Below, in pieces: positions 1-5,881 of a DNA stretch of 11,478 bases. A program made the translations under genes and the position numbers. A model generated the notes under the pieces. It was not told the origin of the DNA. It worked only from the letters and a program-made list of their open reading frames with translations, and did not search any database. This DNA comes from Pseudomonadota bacterium (GTDB lineage Bacteria; Desulfobacterota; Desulfobaccia; Desulfobaccales; 0-14-0-80-60-11), in the NCBI GenBank assembly GCA_018897875.1, contig JAHIKF010000328.1:1-11478 (forward strand), read 5' to 3'. Each line of letters starts with the position of its first letter. Positions within the stretch are counted from its first letter, which is position 1.

Positions 1-1646
1 TACACTTTCTGGAAAATGGTTTGCTCATTGGCTGTGGTCCCGGTACCGCGCCCGCCAGGCAGGGGCTTGACCCAGACCTCAGCGGTGAGCTTGGTGTCGA
101 AGTTGAGATAACTGCTGGAGGGCACCACCATGCAGTCGTGTCGCCAATCAAAGGGAGTAGGATCGGCGAAGCTCAAGGTTTTGAGAGCCATCTCCCCGGT
201 GGGCGCCCCGGCGGGGTCCAGGCGACGGTAGAACACATCCGAGTCACCAACACCATATTTGTTGGTGTCTGCCAGGTGGGCGACCCCGTCGGCCCCCACG
301 GCCAGCCGCGGGCCGCTTTCCTGGTTGCCGCCAACAAATGGCATGGCGAAAACCGGCTTGGTAATAGTGGCGCCTCCGTCTCCGGAATACCAGTACAGGG
401 TACCTTTGGAGTAGACATGCACCTTGGCGCCATCGGTGGGGTGAGTCTGGACCGTGGGCCACCAGCCGCCGCCGATATTCCAGAGGCCCGTGGCGGTGAG
501 TTTCTGGTGGGGGGCGAACGCCGCGCCGCTGGACCCGGAACGGCGCAGGTAGATTTGGCTGTCATAAGTGATAAACACCACGTACGCATAATTCCCCTTG
601 AGCACCACGGTTTCAGAACCAAACTGCATATCGCCGATGCCATCCGCCCGGTTGCGCTCCAGCAGGATGGCGTCGCTGAAGGTGACCCCCTTATCTGTAG
701 AGCGCCGGTAGTATAGGGACCCCCAATCAACGGGCCAATCATAGCGGTCGTTTTGGCCCCACACAACGAGGACGTTGTCCCCCTCCACCGCCAGGTGGGG
801 AACATAATTGTTGCCCTGGAGAGAATAGGTCAAAATATACCCCTCGGGCGTGGGGGTGGTGAGCACCTGCTGGTGGGGAAAGGTTACCCCGTCATCCAGG
901 GAGGTGGCGCAAGTGGCTGAAACATTGGTCACGCCGGCGTAAAAAGATCTGGTGTAGAGCAGGTGGACATGGTCGCCATATCGTTGGAGATCTTTGATAG
1001 CGATGTTTTCGGCGACTGGGAATCCGCCTACCGCCACGTGGGGCTCCCAGGTAAGGCCGTCGTCGGTGGAGGTGTATACCACGATGCTTTTCCACCCGTA
1101 ATAGTTTCGCAAGACGGTGAAGCTCACCTTGCCCTGGTGGGCGCTGATATAGGTGTAGCCGGCACCATCGACTTCGGTGAAGGTCTGCGGGGTAAAGGAG
1201 GCGCCGTTGTCGTCGGAGCGGAAGTAAAGGACCTGGCGGGTGGGAATTGTCTTGTAAAAAGCCACGTGCACGGTGGCGCCGTCCACCGCCAGGTGCTTCT
1301 CTTCTGTGCCGTAGGCCAGCCTAGTGGCTCCCCACGTTTCCGCATAGAGTTCCACTTTTGCCTGGAAGGTCTGGCCGCCGTCCACGGAGCGGCAGTAATA
1401 GACCTTCTCGTAGGTATCTACTATAGAGGAATACCACAGTACATGCACGTAGGGCCCGGACACCGCCACTTCGCAGGAGCGGTCATTCCAGATCTCACCC
1501 GGCGGTTCATCCCCGGAGAGGTTTTTGACCCAACGGGAGGAGACCGGACTATTGGCCTCGGCGTGCCCGGCCGGAAGCGCACAGGATACCAGGAGTAATG
1601 CCGCAACTAATGCCCCAAACTGAATCCAACGCGAATTCCCCGACAT
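1..1646 (-). CDS. exported Asp-box (BNR)/sialidase-fold protein with C-terminal LamG-like domain, partial at 3' end
   Basis: The frame is open from an ATG at 1646 to the window edge (about 548 residues, no stop), so the C-terminus is missing. A strong Shine-Dalgarno (GAGGAGG) lies just upstream. Residues 1-31 form a signal sequence with a hydrophobic core. It holds a possible lipobox (LVSC, Cys22) and also an AxA-like site (GHA), so lipid anchoring or simple secretion are both possible. At least seven Asp-box-like motifs (SxDxGxTF type) recur at roughly residues 86, 142, 192, 247, 314, 370 and 420: SVDGGQTF, SDDNGASF, STDDGLTW, SLDDGVTF, STDKGVTF and two weaker ones. This is the signature of a sialidase-like six-bladed beta-propeller. 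From about residue 490 the sequence (SSYLNFDTKLTAEVWVKP) resembles the start of a LamG/concanavalin-like jellyroll. Asp-boxes mark a fold, not sialidase activity, and I see no arginine triad that would justify calling it an enzyme. A surface carbohydrate-binding or adhesive role is inferred. It may be the distal gene of the riboswitch-led transcript starting near 2187. Confidence 0.88.
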   Translation of the reverse strand, partial: MSGNSRWIQFGALVAALLLVSCALPAGHAEANSPVSSRWVKNLSGDEPPGEIWNDRSCEVAVSGPYVHVLWYSSIVDTYEKVYYCRSVDGGQTFQAKVELYAETWGATRLAYGTEEKHLAVDGATVHVAFYKTIPTRQVLYFRSDDNGASFTPQTFTEVDGAGYTYISAHQGKVSFTVLRNYYGWKSIVVYTSTDDGLTWEPHVAVGGFPVAENIAIKDLQRYGDHVHLLYTRSFYAGVTNVSATCATSLDDGVTFPHQQVLTTPTPEGYILTYSLQGNNYVPHLAVEGDNVLVVWGQNDRYDWPVDWGSLYYRRSTDKGVTFSDAILLERNRADGIGDMQFGSETVVLKGNYAYVVFITYDSQIYLRRSGSSGAAFAPHQKLTATGLWNIGGGWWPTVQTHPTDGAKVHVYSKGTLYWYSGDGGATITKPVFAMPFVGGNQESGPRLAVGADGVAHLADTNKYGVGDSDVFYRRLDPAGAPTGEMALKTLSFADPTPFDWRHDCMVVPSSSYLNFDTKLTAEVWVKPLPGGRGTGTTANEQTIFQKV

Positions 1647-1920
1647 GTTATTACCTCCTCAGCATAGCTTTCAGACTCCCATGTGGTTAAGGCTGGTGCT
1701 GAAACAAATAAAAGTAGTTCGATTGAGGTTAAGGGTTATATTGAGATAACCATTTAAAAAGTTATGGATTTCGCTACACTTGCCGGAGACGATAGGCCGG
1801 TTGACCACCAGGTGAGTTCTGCTGACTTCTTGGAGAGTGTCCGGTTGCCAACTTTAGAGGCGCCGCTGGGAACAGTTCATGTTTTTAAGCGCCCGTTTTA
1901 GGCCATGGCCACCTTTCCAG
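1647..1920. other. intergenic leader region upstream of the Asp-box protein
   Basis: No coding sequence is supported here. On the minus strand it would be the 5' leader of the Asp-box protein. It is AT-rich near 1730-1775, but I find no convincing -35/-10 pair. A short string at 1841-1853 (GTGTCCGGTT) recalls the terminal repeats of the MITE-like element at 10453-10732 but has no partner nearby. Confidence 0.4.
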
Positions 1921-1938
1921 AAAAAAACCCACGGGTTT
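1921..1938 (-). terminator. weak intrinsic terminator after the 33-residue ORF
   Basis: On the minus strand an AAACC/GGTTT stem with a 4-base loop is followed by a T run (seven T in all, three of them shared with the stem). It lies about 30 bases past the small ORF stop. The stem is short and AT-flanked. The plus strand also reads into a T-rich tail, so it could act in both directions. If it works, it would limit read-through from the upstream riboswitch to the Asp-box gene. Confidence 0.35.
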
Positions 1939-1970
1939 GTTTTTGTCTGATAACTGCGTTTGTGCGAGGG

Positions 1971-2072
1971 TTATTTTGCTGGAAGGGAGGTAGGGTCGTG
2001 GGCGAGGTACTTAAGATAGGAAAAGACTAAAAGCCTCGACGAAATAAGCATGGGGAAAATTAGCCTTTCCAT
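1971..2072 (-). CDS. possible 33-residue small protein directly downstream of a riboswitch
   Basis: This short frame begins with ATG at 2072 and ends with TAA at 1971. A GGAGG at 2081-2085 sits 8 bases upstream of the ATG, which is ideal spacing. The peptide begins MERLIFPMLISSRLLVF and has a hydrophobic stretch at about residues 4-20 that could form one membrane or amphipathic helix, then a polar tail ending SLPAK. It is the first translatable frame after the c-di-GMP-type riboswitch at 2113-2187 and ends just before a weak terminator. I do not recognise it, and a 33-codon frame can arise by chance. The case rests on the ribosome-binding site and the position. It could be a small membrane peptide or a leader peptide for the downstream exported protein. 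Confidence 0.42.
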   Translation of the reverse strand: MERLIFPMLISSRLLVFSYLKYLAHDPTSLPAK

Positions 2073-2087
2073 GACCATATCCTCCAT

Positions 2088-2125
2088 AAAGAACTAAACC
2101 GGGCTACCCGTTCCAGGGAACCCTG
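2088..2125 (-). terminator. terminator-like expression platform of the riboswitch at 2113-2187
   Basis: The 3' strand of the aptamer (CAGGGTTCCC on the minus strand) can pair with the following GGGTAGCCCGG. This gives about 9 pairs in 11, including one G-U, with a 6-base loop, and a T-rich stretch (TTTAGTTCTTT) follows. It is a looser version of the terminator at 9861-9904. Ligand binding would hold the shared strand in the aptamer and favour read-through. The weak stem and broken T tract leave its efficiency uncertain. Confidence 0.45.
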
Positions 2126-2187
2126 CCATCTCTTTAAGACCTAAAGCTTTCCGTCCCCGTCTTACAAGGGGTTTGGCATTATCTGGG
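2113..2187 (-). promoter_or_regulatory. c-di-GMP-I (GEMM) riboswitch aptamer, copy 1
   Basis: Read on the minus strand, the aptamer shows the GEMM-I signature elements in order. A closing stem is formed by CCAG and CTGG. Next comes GCCAAACCCC. A hairpin follows, closed by CCCC/GGGG and U-A/U-G pairs with one bulged C, and capped by a GUAA tetraloop (GNRA class). Then come GGGGACGGAAAGC, a second stem, and a 3' strand GATGGCAGGGTT that matches the family's conserved GGTAGCGGGGTT segment. The GNRA loop is the element that docks into a receptor in the second helix of this family. The aptamer begins where transcription from the candidate promoter at 2193-2223 should start. The copy at 9887-9978 has the same plan, which supports both. 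The ligand call is by family only. Confidence 0.8.
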
Positions 2188-2192
2188 TTTTT

Positions 2193-2223
2193 AACATATG
2201 CATACTTTCTTCTAAAAAGTCAA
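2193..2223 (-). promoter_or_regulatory. candidate sigma70 promoter of riboswitch-led transcript 1
   Basis: A -35 TTGACT (2218-2223) is followed by either GCATAT after 16 bases or TATGTT after 19 bases. Initiation would fall near 2186, at the first base of the aptamer. The -35 is good (5/6) and the -10 is mediocre. Its position right at the riboswitch is the main support. Confidence 0.45.
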
Positions 2224-2620
2224 TAAAATTAACACCCGAAAGTTAATGAACACCCCAGGCCAGCACCGGCCGGTAATGGTTAGCAAGGGGAACGCTTAGG
2301 TGCATTCTTCTTGGTCCATGAGACCAAATCTCCTATGTGCAAAGTCAAGAGAATCGAGGTAACACGGTATCCGGTTAGAATCCAAGCCAGTCTCATATAC
2401 GTGGTTCCCCGGTCAGATGGGACCGACGCATATCTTGCCAAACAAGAAACTTGATAGAAATATCAATTAATTGCAGAAATGATCTGAATAATGAAGGGGC
2501 GTGTTTGTGGGGGCCGGCACGGGAAAAATTAAAGATGGCAGATGATAGTAAACTTTGATGCAGAGGTTGTCTGGTCAAGTTTTGACCAGGGCAATTTAAT
2601 GCATAGTCTCACAGGGAGTT
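2224..2620. other. gene-free stretch with short inverted repeats
   Basis: No convincing gene is seen on either strand. A 61-codon minus frame starting TTG at 2578 has no ribosome-binding site and no recognisable content. The region holds two dyads that share a GGTC/GACC theme: CTGGTCAA-3-TTGACCAG at 2571-2589 and TTGGTC-5-GACCAA at 2311-2327. They could be regulator sites or small hairpins. No function can be assigned. Confidence 0.4.
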
Positions 2621-2691
2621 CGGAGGAGGAGATAGGGGCCTTTTACGAAAACTATGAAAAAAATGAAAAAAGCCCCTGACCTCTTCCTCCG
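2621..2691 (-). terminator. long imperfect hairpin with internal T tracts downstream of rplI
   Basis: An inverted repeat of about 26 bases per arm flanks an AT-rich loop. One arm is CGGAGGAAGAGG followed by TCAGGGGC and T6. The other reads back as CGGAGGAGGAGATAGGGGCC and T4. It lies 18 bases beyond the rplI stop on the minus strand. The GC-rich stem followed by T runs fits transcription termination of the ribosomal operon. The near-symmetry also allows termination in the other direction. Confidence 0.65.
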
Positions 2692-2709
2692 ATATCCGAT
2701 GGCTTAATT

Positions 2710-3159
2710 TTAAGCCTTGTCGGACACCACCACCACGCTGACCGTGGTCTGGACTTCCGGGGCCAGGCGGATGGTCACCTCGTAGGTACCCAGTTTCTTG
2801 ATGGGGTCCGGCAGGTCCAACTGCTTCTTATCCACGATGAAACCCTGGCTTTCAAGGGCCTCGGCGATCATGGCGGCGGTGACGGAACCGTAGAGGCGTT
2901 CCTCCTCCGCCACCCGCTGGGCGATGGTGACGCTGGCCCCTTCCAGGTGGGCCACCTGGGCCTGGGCTTTTTCCCGGTCAGTGGCCTGTGTCTGGAGGTA
3001 CTTGACCTGGGCTCGTTCCACCTGGGCCAGGTTGCCCGGGGTGGCTTCCATGGCCTTGCCCTGGGGGATCAGGTAATTGCGGGCATAGCCCCGGGCCACG
3101 TCCACTACGGCGCCCATGGCGCCCAAAGGGTTGATATCTTCCGTCAAGATGACCTTCAT
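2710..3159 (-). CDS. rplI: 50S ribosomal protein L9
   Basis: A primary rRNA-binding protein of the large subunit near the L1 stalk, 149 residues, the usual length for the family. The N-terminal domain is clear (MKVILTEDINPLG, then VARGYARNYLIPQGKA, matching the L9 signature G-Y-x-R-N-Y-L-x-P). It is followed by the long connecting helix (about residues 42-75) and a C-terminal domain with LYGSVTAAMIAEAL. I chose the ATG at 3159 and not the upstream in-frame ATG at 3180. It gives the canonical MKVIL start, and a GAGGAGG lies 8 bases before it, inside what would otherwise be coding sequence. That ribosome-binding site overlaps the stop of the DUF2232 gene, so the two are probably translationally coupled. 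Last gene of the operon. Confidence 0.97.
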   Translation of the reverse strand: MKVILTEDINPLGAMGAVVDVARGYARNYLIPQGKAMEATPGNLAQVERAQVKYLQTQATDREKAQAQVAHLEGASVTIAQRVAEEERLYGSVTAAMIAEALESQGFIVDKKQLDLPDPIKKLGTYEVTIRLAPEVQTTVSVVVVSDKA

Positions 3160-3172
3160 CGTAAACTCCTCC

Positions 3173-4111
3173 TCACGCATCCTTGGGCTTATGCAAGCGG
3201 CGAAAATCCAGCCACAGGTCCAGCAATCCCAGGGTGATAATCACGAAAAAAAACGGATTCAAAAACAGCAAGGGGTAGCCGATCATGCGCAGCAGGCGCG
3301 GCAGCCCCAGGCGGTTAAACCAGGTGGCCACCACCGCCACTCCCTGGCAAAAATAGAGCACCGCCACCACCATGAGCAGGTTCAGTCCGAAGAACCGCGC
3401 CCCGGCCACCGGCACCAACAGGAGAAAACCGGACCCCAGCAAGACAAAAATCAGCCACTCCGGGGCCGCCCAGTGATACAGCGGCGGATCAGCTGCGCCC
3501 CATCTTAGGAGCACGATCAGCTGCCGGGACAGGACGACGTTTAACCAGGCAACCAGACCCATGTTGGTAACCAGCAAACCCGGAAGGAGACGCTGCAACA
3601 GGGCCTCCACCTGAGCCGGAGCCACGCCCGGGACCAGGGAGCCTGAGACGCCGCCGGGGGTGTCCCCCAGGACCTTGCGGACGGTTTCCATAACCTCGGC
3701 GCTCTTTTGAGCCAGCAGGTCCTGGGGCGAAATTCCCATAAACACCGCCTGCCCGAGAAAGAGCAGCAAGGCGCCCACGGTCAAGGCCGCCACCGTCACC
3801 ATGATCGCCTGAGGCGCGGTTACTCCCCGGCACTGCAAGCTGGCCAACATCACTCCCATGAGCAACAGGTTGAGAAAACCCAGGTTTTGCCAGATGGTTT
3901 CCAGAGCGGGGTTCAGGGAGAAGATGACCAAGGCGCCGGCCAAAGCCAGCGCCCCCGCCGCCAACTGCCCGGAGCGCCAACCGATTATCAGCACCGGCAA
4001 GGGCGCCAGGACGCCGGCCACCAGGTAGACCAGGGGATTAACCTGGGCCCCCAGGAAGCCTACAAGGAGGGCGACCAGGCAGAGGAACCAAATGACGAGA
4101 CCCCGGCCCAC
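3173..4111 (-). CDS. DUF2232 (YybS-like) multi-pass membrane protein
   Basis: A 312-residue integral membrane protein whose function is unknown. Hydrophobic segments occur at about residues 4-20, 25-44, 50-66, 75-93, 102-120, 176-203, 217-237, 240-262 and 276-300, giving eight or nine helices. A soluble stretch at about 127-172 separates the N- and C-terminal bundles. The C-terminal part (FFGLNLLMVVAVLYFCQG, then the LNPFFFVIITLGLLDLWLDFR tail) and the position between rpsR and rplI match DUF2232 proteins, which are commonly found at this spot in deltaproteobacterial S6-S18-L9 operons. The start is GTG at 4111. An in-frame TAA lies two codons upstream, which rules out a longer form. The reading frame ends inside the ribosome-binding site of rplI. 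Confidence 0.88.
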   Translation of the reverse strand: MGRGLVIWFLCLVALLVGFLGAQVNPLVYLVAGVLAPLPVLIIGWRSGQLAAGALALAGALVIFSLNPALETIWQNLGFLNLLLMGVMLASLQCRGVTAPQAIMVTVAALTVGALLLFLGQAVFMGISPQDLLAQKSAEVMETVRKVLGDTPGGVSGSLVPGVAPAQVEALLQRLLPGLLVTNMGLVAWLNVVLSRQLIVLLRWGAADPPLYHWAAPEWLIFVLLGSGFLLLVPVAGARFFGLNLLMVVAVLYFCQGVAVVATWFNRLGLPRLLRMIGYPLLFLNPFFFVIITLGLLDLWLDFRRLHKPKDA

Positions 4112-4133
4112 GGCTTACCGCTCACCCCTGCCC

Positions 4134-4391
4134 TCACGTAATGGGCACTTGCGGGGTATAGGCAATCAAGGCCAACAGCCGGGCCTGTTTGATGGCTCTG
4201 GTGACCCGCCGCTGATGGCGGGCGCAGTTCCCCGAGATGCGGCGGGGAATGATCTTACCCCGCTCGGTGACAAATTGTCTCAGGGTATTAACGTCTTTGT
4301 ACTCGATGGGCAGATTGGCATCCACGCAAAAACGGCAGACCTTGCGGCGGACGTAAAATTGTTTCCGTTTGCGGCGAGGCATTACAGGCAC
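4134..4391 (-). CDS. rpsR: 30S ribosomal protein S18
   Basis: A small-subunit protein that pairs with S6 on the platform, 85 residues. Diagnostic stretches are FYVRRKVCRFC and NTLRQFVTERGKIIPRRISGNCARHQRRVTRAIKQAR. Cys19, Cys22, Cys56 and His59 form a CxxC plus CxxH set, so this is the cysteine-bearing (probably zinc-binding) form of S18. Two starts are possible: GTG at 4391 and ATG at 4382. The GTG is preferred because AGGAGG lies 8 bases upstream of it, against 17 for the ATG, although many homologues begin at a position like the ATG. It starts 3 bases after the rpsF stop codon, so it is surely co-transcribed and likely coupled. Confidence 0.97.
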   Translation of the reverse strand: MPVMPRRKRKQFYVRRKVCRFCVDANLPIEYKDVNTLRQFVTERGKIIPRRISGNCARHQRRVTRAIKQARLLALIAYTPQVPIT

Positions 4392-4394
4392 GGA

Positions 4395-4886
4395 TTATTC
4401 CTCCTTGGCAGGGGCGGCAGGTTCTTCTGGGGCGGCAGCGGCCGCAGGGGCGGCAACTTCTACCGGGGCCGCGGCTTCTACCGGGGCCGCGACTTCTACC
4501 GGGGCCGCGACTTCCACCGGGGCCGCGGCTTCAGGCTCGGCCGGCGCGGCCGCCTTGGCCTTGGCCGCGATCTCGGCCTGCAGGGCCTCCAGATTCACCT
4601 TGTCCGATTTCTTGGTGGTGAGGAAGCGGATGATGCGGTCGTCAATCCGGTAGTTACGCTCCAACTCCTTAACCGTTTCGGACGTCCCGGCAAAATCAGC
4701 TAACACGTAGTAGCCCCGGATGGTGCCTTGGATTTTGTAGGACAGCTTGCGGCGGCCCCACTCATCCAGCCCCACCAGGGTTCCACCTTGAGAGGAGATA
4801 ATCTTGGAAAACTTGTCGATGGCGGATTTTACTTCTTCATCGGGGAGGTCGCCATTCACCACCCAGAGAGATTCATAACGACGCAT
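4395..4886 (-). CDS. rpsF: 30S ribosomal protein S6 with long Ala/Pro/Glu/Val-rich C-terminal tail
   Basis: First gene of the S6-S18-DUF2232-L9 operon. Residues 1 to about 95 are a standard S6 domain (MRRYESLWVV, then LDEWGRRKLSYKIQGTIRGYYVLADF, then RNYRIDDRIIRFLTTK). The protein then continues for about 65 residues, giving 163 against roughly 95-140 in most species. After a short helix rich in Ala and Lys (about 99-113), the tail contains four near-identical AAPVEV units (about 121-146) and ends in an acidic KEE. The tail is encoded by an 18-base tandem repeat. It is predicted to be disordered and probably not needed for 16S rRNA or S18 binding. The ATG at 4886 has AAGGAGG 6 bases upstream. 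A promoter and a leader hairpin lie upstream. Confidence 0.97.
   Translation of the reverse strand: MRRYESLWVVNGDLPDEEVKSAIDKFSKIISSQGGTLVGLDEWGRRKLSYKIQGTIRGYYVLADFAGTSETVKELERNYRIDDRIIRFLTTKKSDKVNLEALQAEIAAKAKAAAPAEPEAAAPVEVAAPVEVAAPVEAAAPVEVAAPAAAAAPEEPAAPAKEE
4456..4527 (-). repeat. four 18-bp tandem repeats inside rpsF
   Basis: Four contiguous 18-base units (plus-strand core CTTCTACCGGGGCCGCG) differ at only one or two positions and code for AAPVEV/AAPVEA hexapeptides in the S6 tail. Because the unit is a multiple of three, copy number can change without breaking the frame, so the tail length is likely to vary between strains. Confidence 0.85.
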
Positions 4887-4908
4887 TCTTCCTCCTTATG
4901 GTCGTATG

Positions 4909-4933
4909 GCCCTGGTGCTTTAAGGCCCAGGGC
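4909..4933 (-). promoter_or_regulatory. hairpin in the rpsF 5' leader, possible S6:S18 autoregulatory site
   Basis: On the minus strand a perfect 7-bp stem (GCCCTGG/CCAGGGC) closes an 11-base loop between the predicted transcript start and the rpsF ribosome-binding site. No T tract follows, so it is not a terminator. Bacterial rpsF leaders often carry an RNA element bound by S6:S18. That motif is known for a conserved CCG in an internal loop, which I do not see here. The role is therefore only suggested by position. Confidence 0.35.
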
Positions 4934-4953
4934 AAGGAAGGGTAAAAAATAAT

Positions 4954-4982
4954 TTTTTATCAGAATTGAATCAGCCTGTCAA
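4954..4982 (-). promoter_or_regulatory. sigma70 promoter of the rpsF operon
   Basis: A perfect -35 TTGACA (4977-4982) is followed after 17 bases by TAAAAA (4954-4959, 4/6 to consensus) in a very AT-rich stretch. Transcription would begin near 4947, giving a leader of about 60 bases that includes the hairpin at 4909-4933. Confidence 0.65.
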
Positions 4983-5057
4983 TGGGGTGGGCGGGAGAAG
5001 CCCGGGAATTCTCCACCTTCCGGCAGAATCTCCCAGGCTCCTCCGAAATTTGAGACT

Positions 5058-5693
5058 TTACTGCACGGTAAAAGACGCGTCCCGCTGCGAGGTGCCGTAG
5101 TTGCTCGACAACCGGGTGATGACGGTGTAGACCCCGGGAGTGGCGTTATTGGGCAGGGAATACGTCACGGTGTCATTGAAACTGCCGTTGGTATTGCTCA
5201 CCGTGGTTTCGTAAGGCGACCCCACCAGGTTGCCTTGATACCGGATCTCCCGCGCCAGGGTGGCGGACACCGGCGCATTATCAGGCGTCAGGATGGTGTA
5301 ATCAACGCCCAGCATAATCTGCTGTCCCGGCCGGGCCATGCCAGGCGAGGCAGACGCCTGGTCCACGCTCACCACGTTGCCCTGGCCCTGATAGTTATAC
5401 GCCTGGGCCGCGGCCTGGGACGAGCGAATCTCGCTGTTGCGGTGGGAAGCATAGAGCGCCGCGCCCACGCCGCCCAGGACGGCTCCGGAGGCCGCGCCGA
5501 TCCAGGCGCCGGTGGCGGCGTTACCGGTGGCCGCACCGATAATGGCGCCGAGGGCGGCGCCGGTGGCGGCCCCGCCCAAGGCCCCGGCCCCGGCGGACCG
5601 GGCGGGATCATAGTAGCCGCTATCGGTGGCACAGCCTGCCAGAGACACAACCAAGAGAACAACGCTTGCAATCGCCAACCATTTCCGAGTCAT
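5058..5693 (-). CDS. glycine-zipper lipoprotein with C-terminal beta-rich domain
   Basis: The 211-residue protein begins with a lipoprotein signal: basic MTRKW, a hydrophobic core, and lipobox LAGC with Cys21 as the lipidated residue, so it is an envelope protein. Residues about 34-80 form a glycine-zipper region (repeated GxxxG and AxxxG: GALGGAATGAALGAIIGAATGNAATGAW, cut here for brevity), of the type seen in outer-membrane Gly-zipper/17-kDa-antigen-like proteins. Residues about 117-211 look beta-rich and start PGMARPGQQI. They end TPGVYTVITRLSSNYG...ASFTVQ, like an extracytoplasmic Ig-like domain. The ATG at 5693 is preferred over a start at 5723 because it gives a normal lipoprotein signal and has a G-rich SD (GAGGGGG). 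It stands alone, between nusB and the ribosomal operon. Exact function unknown. Confidence 0.85.
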   Translation of the reverse strand: MTRKWLAIASVVLLVVSLAGCATDSGYYDPARSAGAGALGGAATGAALGAIIGAATGNAATGAWIGAASGAVLGGVGAALYASHRNSEIRSSQAAAQAYNYQGQGNVVSVDQASASPGMARPGQQIMLGVDYTILTPDNAPVSATLAREIRYQGNLVGSPYETTVSNTNGSFNDTVTYSLPNNATPGVYTVITRLSSNYGTSQRDASFTVQ

Positions 5694-5797
5694 CTTGTCC
5701 CCCTCTCCCGCAGTGCGGTTCAAGCCAGAATGCCAACGCCCTTTGCCAGGGAATTTCGACCCTGATCACTGTTTGCTCAAGATATATATTATTATTA

Positions 5798-5827
5798 CTT
5801 ATATTACACTTATACCCCAAGATGCAA
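5798..5827 (-). promoter_or_regulatory. candidate promoter of the lipoprotein gene
   Basis: TTGCAT (5822-5827) and TATAAG (5798-5803) are separated by 18 bases in an AT-rich stretch unlike the GC-rich surroundings. Initiation near 5791 would leave a leader of about 100 bases. Several overlapping TA-rich alternatives to the -10 exist. Confidence 0.45.
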
Positions 5828-5865
5828 GCCCATGGATCCAATTCTGCCGCCCGCCGGGAGCAGCC

Positions 5866-5881
5866 GCCGACCCTGGTCGGC
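5866..5881 (-). terminator. hairpin at the end of the rib-nusB operon
   Basis: A perfect 6-bp GC-rich stem (GCCGAC/GTCGGC, loop CAGG on the minus strand) starts right after the nusB stop codon. No T tract follows, so it may be a Rho-assisted or RNA-stabilising hairpin and not a true intrinsic terminator. Confidence 0.35.

Noticed and set aside
21..716. 231-residue plus-strand frame
   Set aside because: It lies opposite the Asp-box gene, whose frame gives a signal peptide and repeated Asp-box motifs. The plus frame has no recognisable content.
2287..2336. 7-codon minus-strand frame (MDQEECT) preceded by AGGAG
   Set aside because: Too short to distinguish from chance, and it lies upstream of the predicted promoter at 2193-2223.
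2393..2578. 61-residue minus-strand frame in the gap between rplI and the riboswitch
   Set aside because: TTG start inside a palindrome, no ribosome-binding site, and no recognisable domain.
4369..4653. 94-residue Ala/Ser/Thr/Gly-rich plus-strand frame
   Set aside because: It is the antisense reading of the rpsF tandem repeats.
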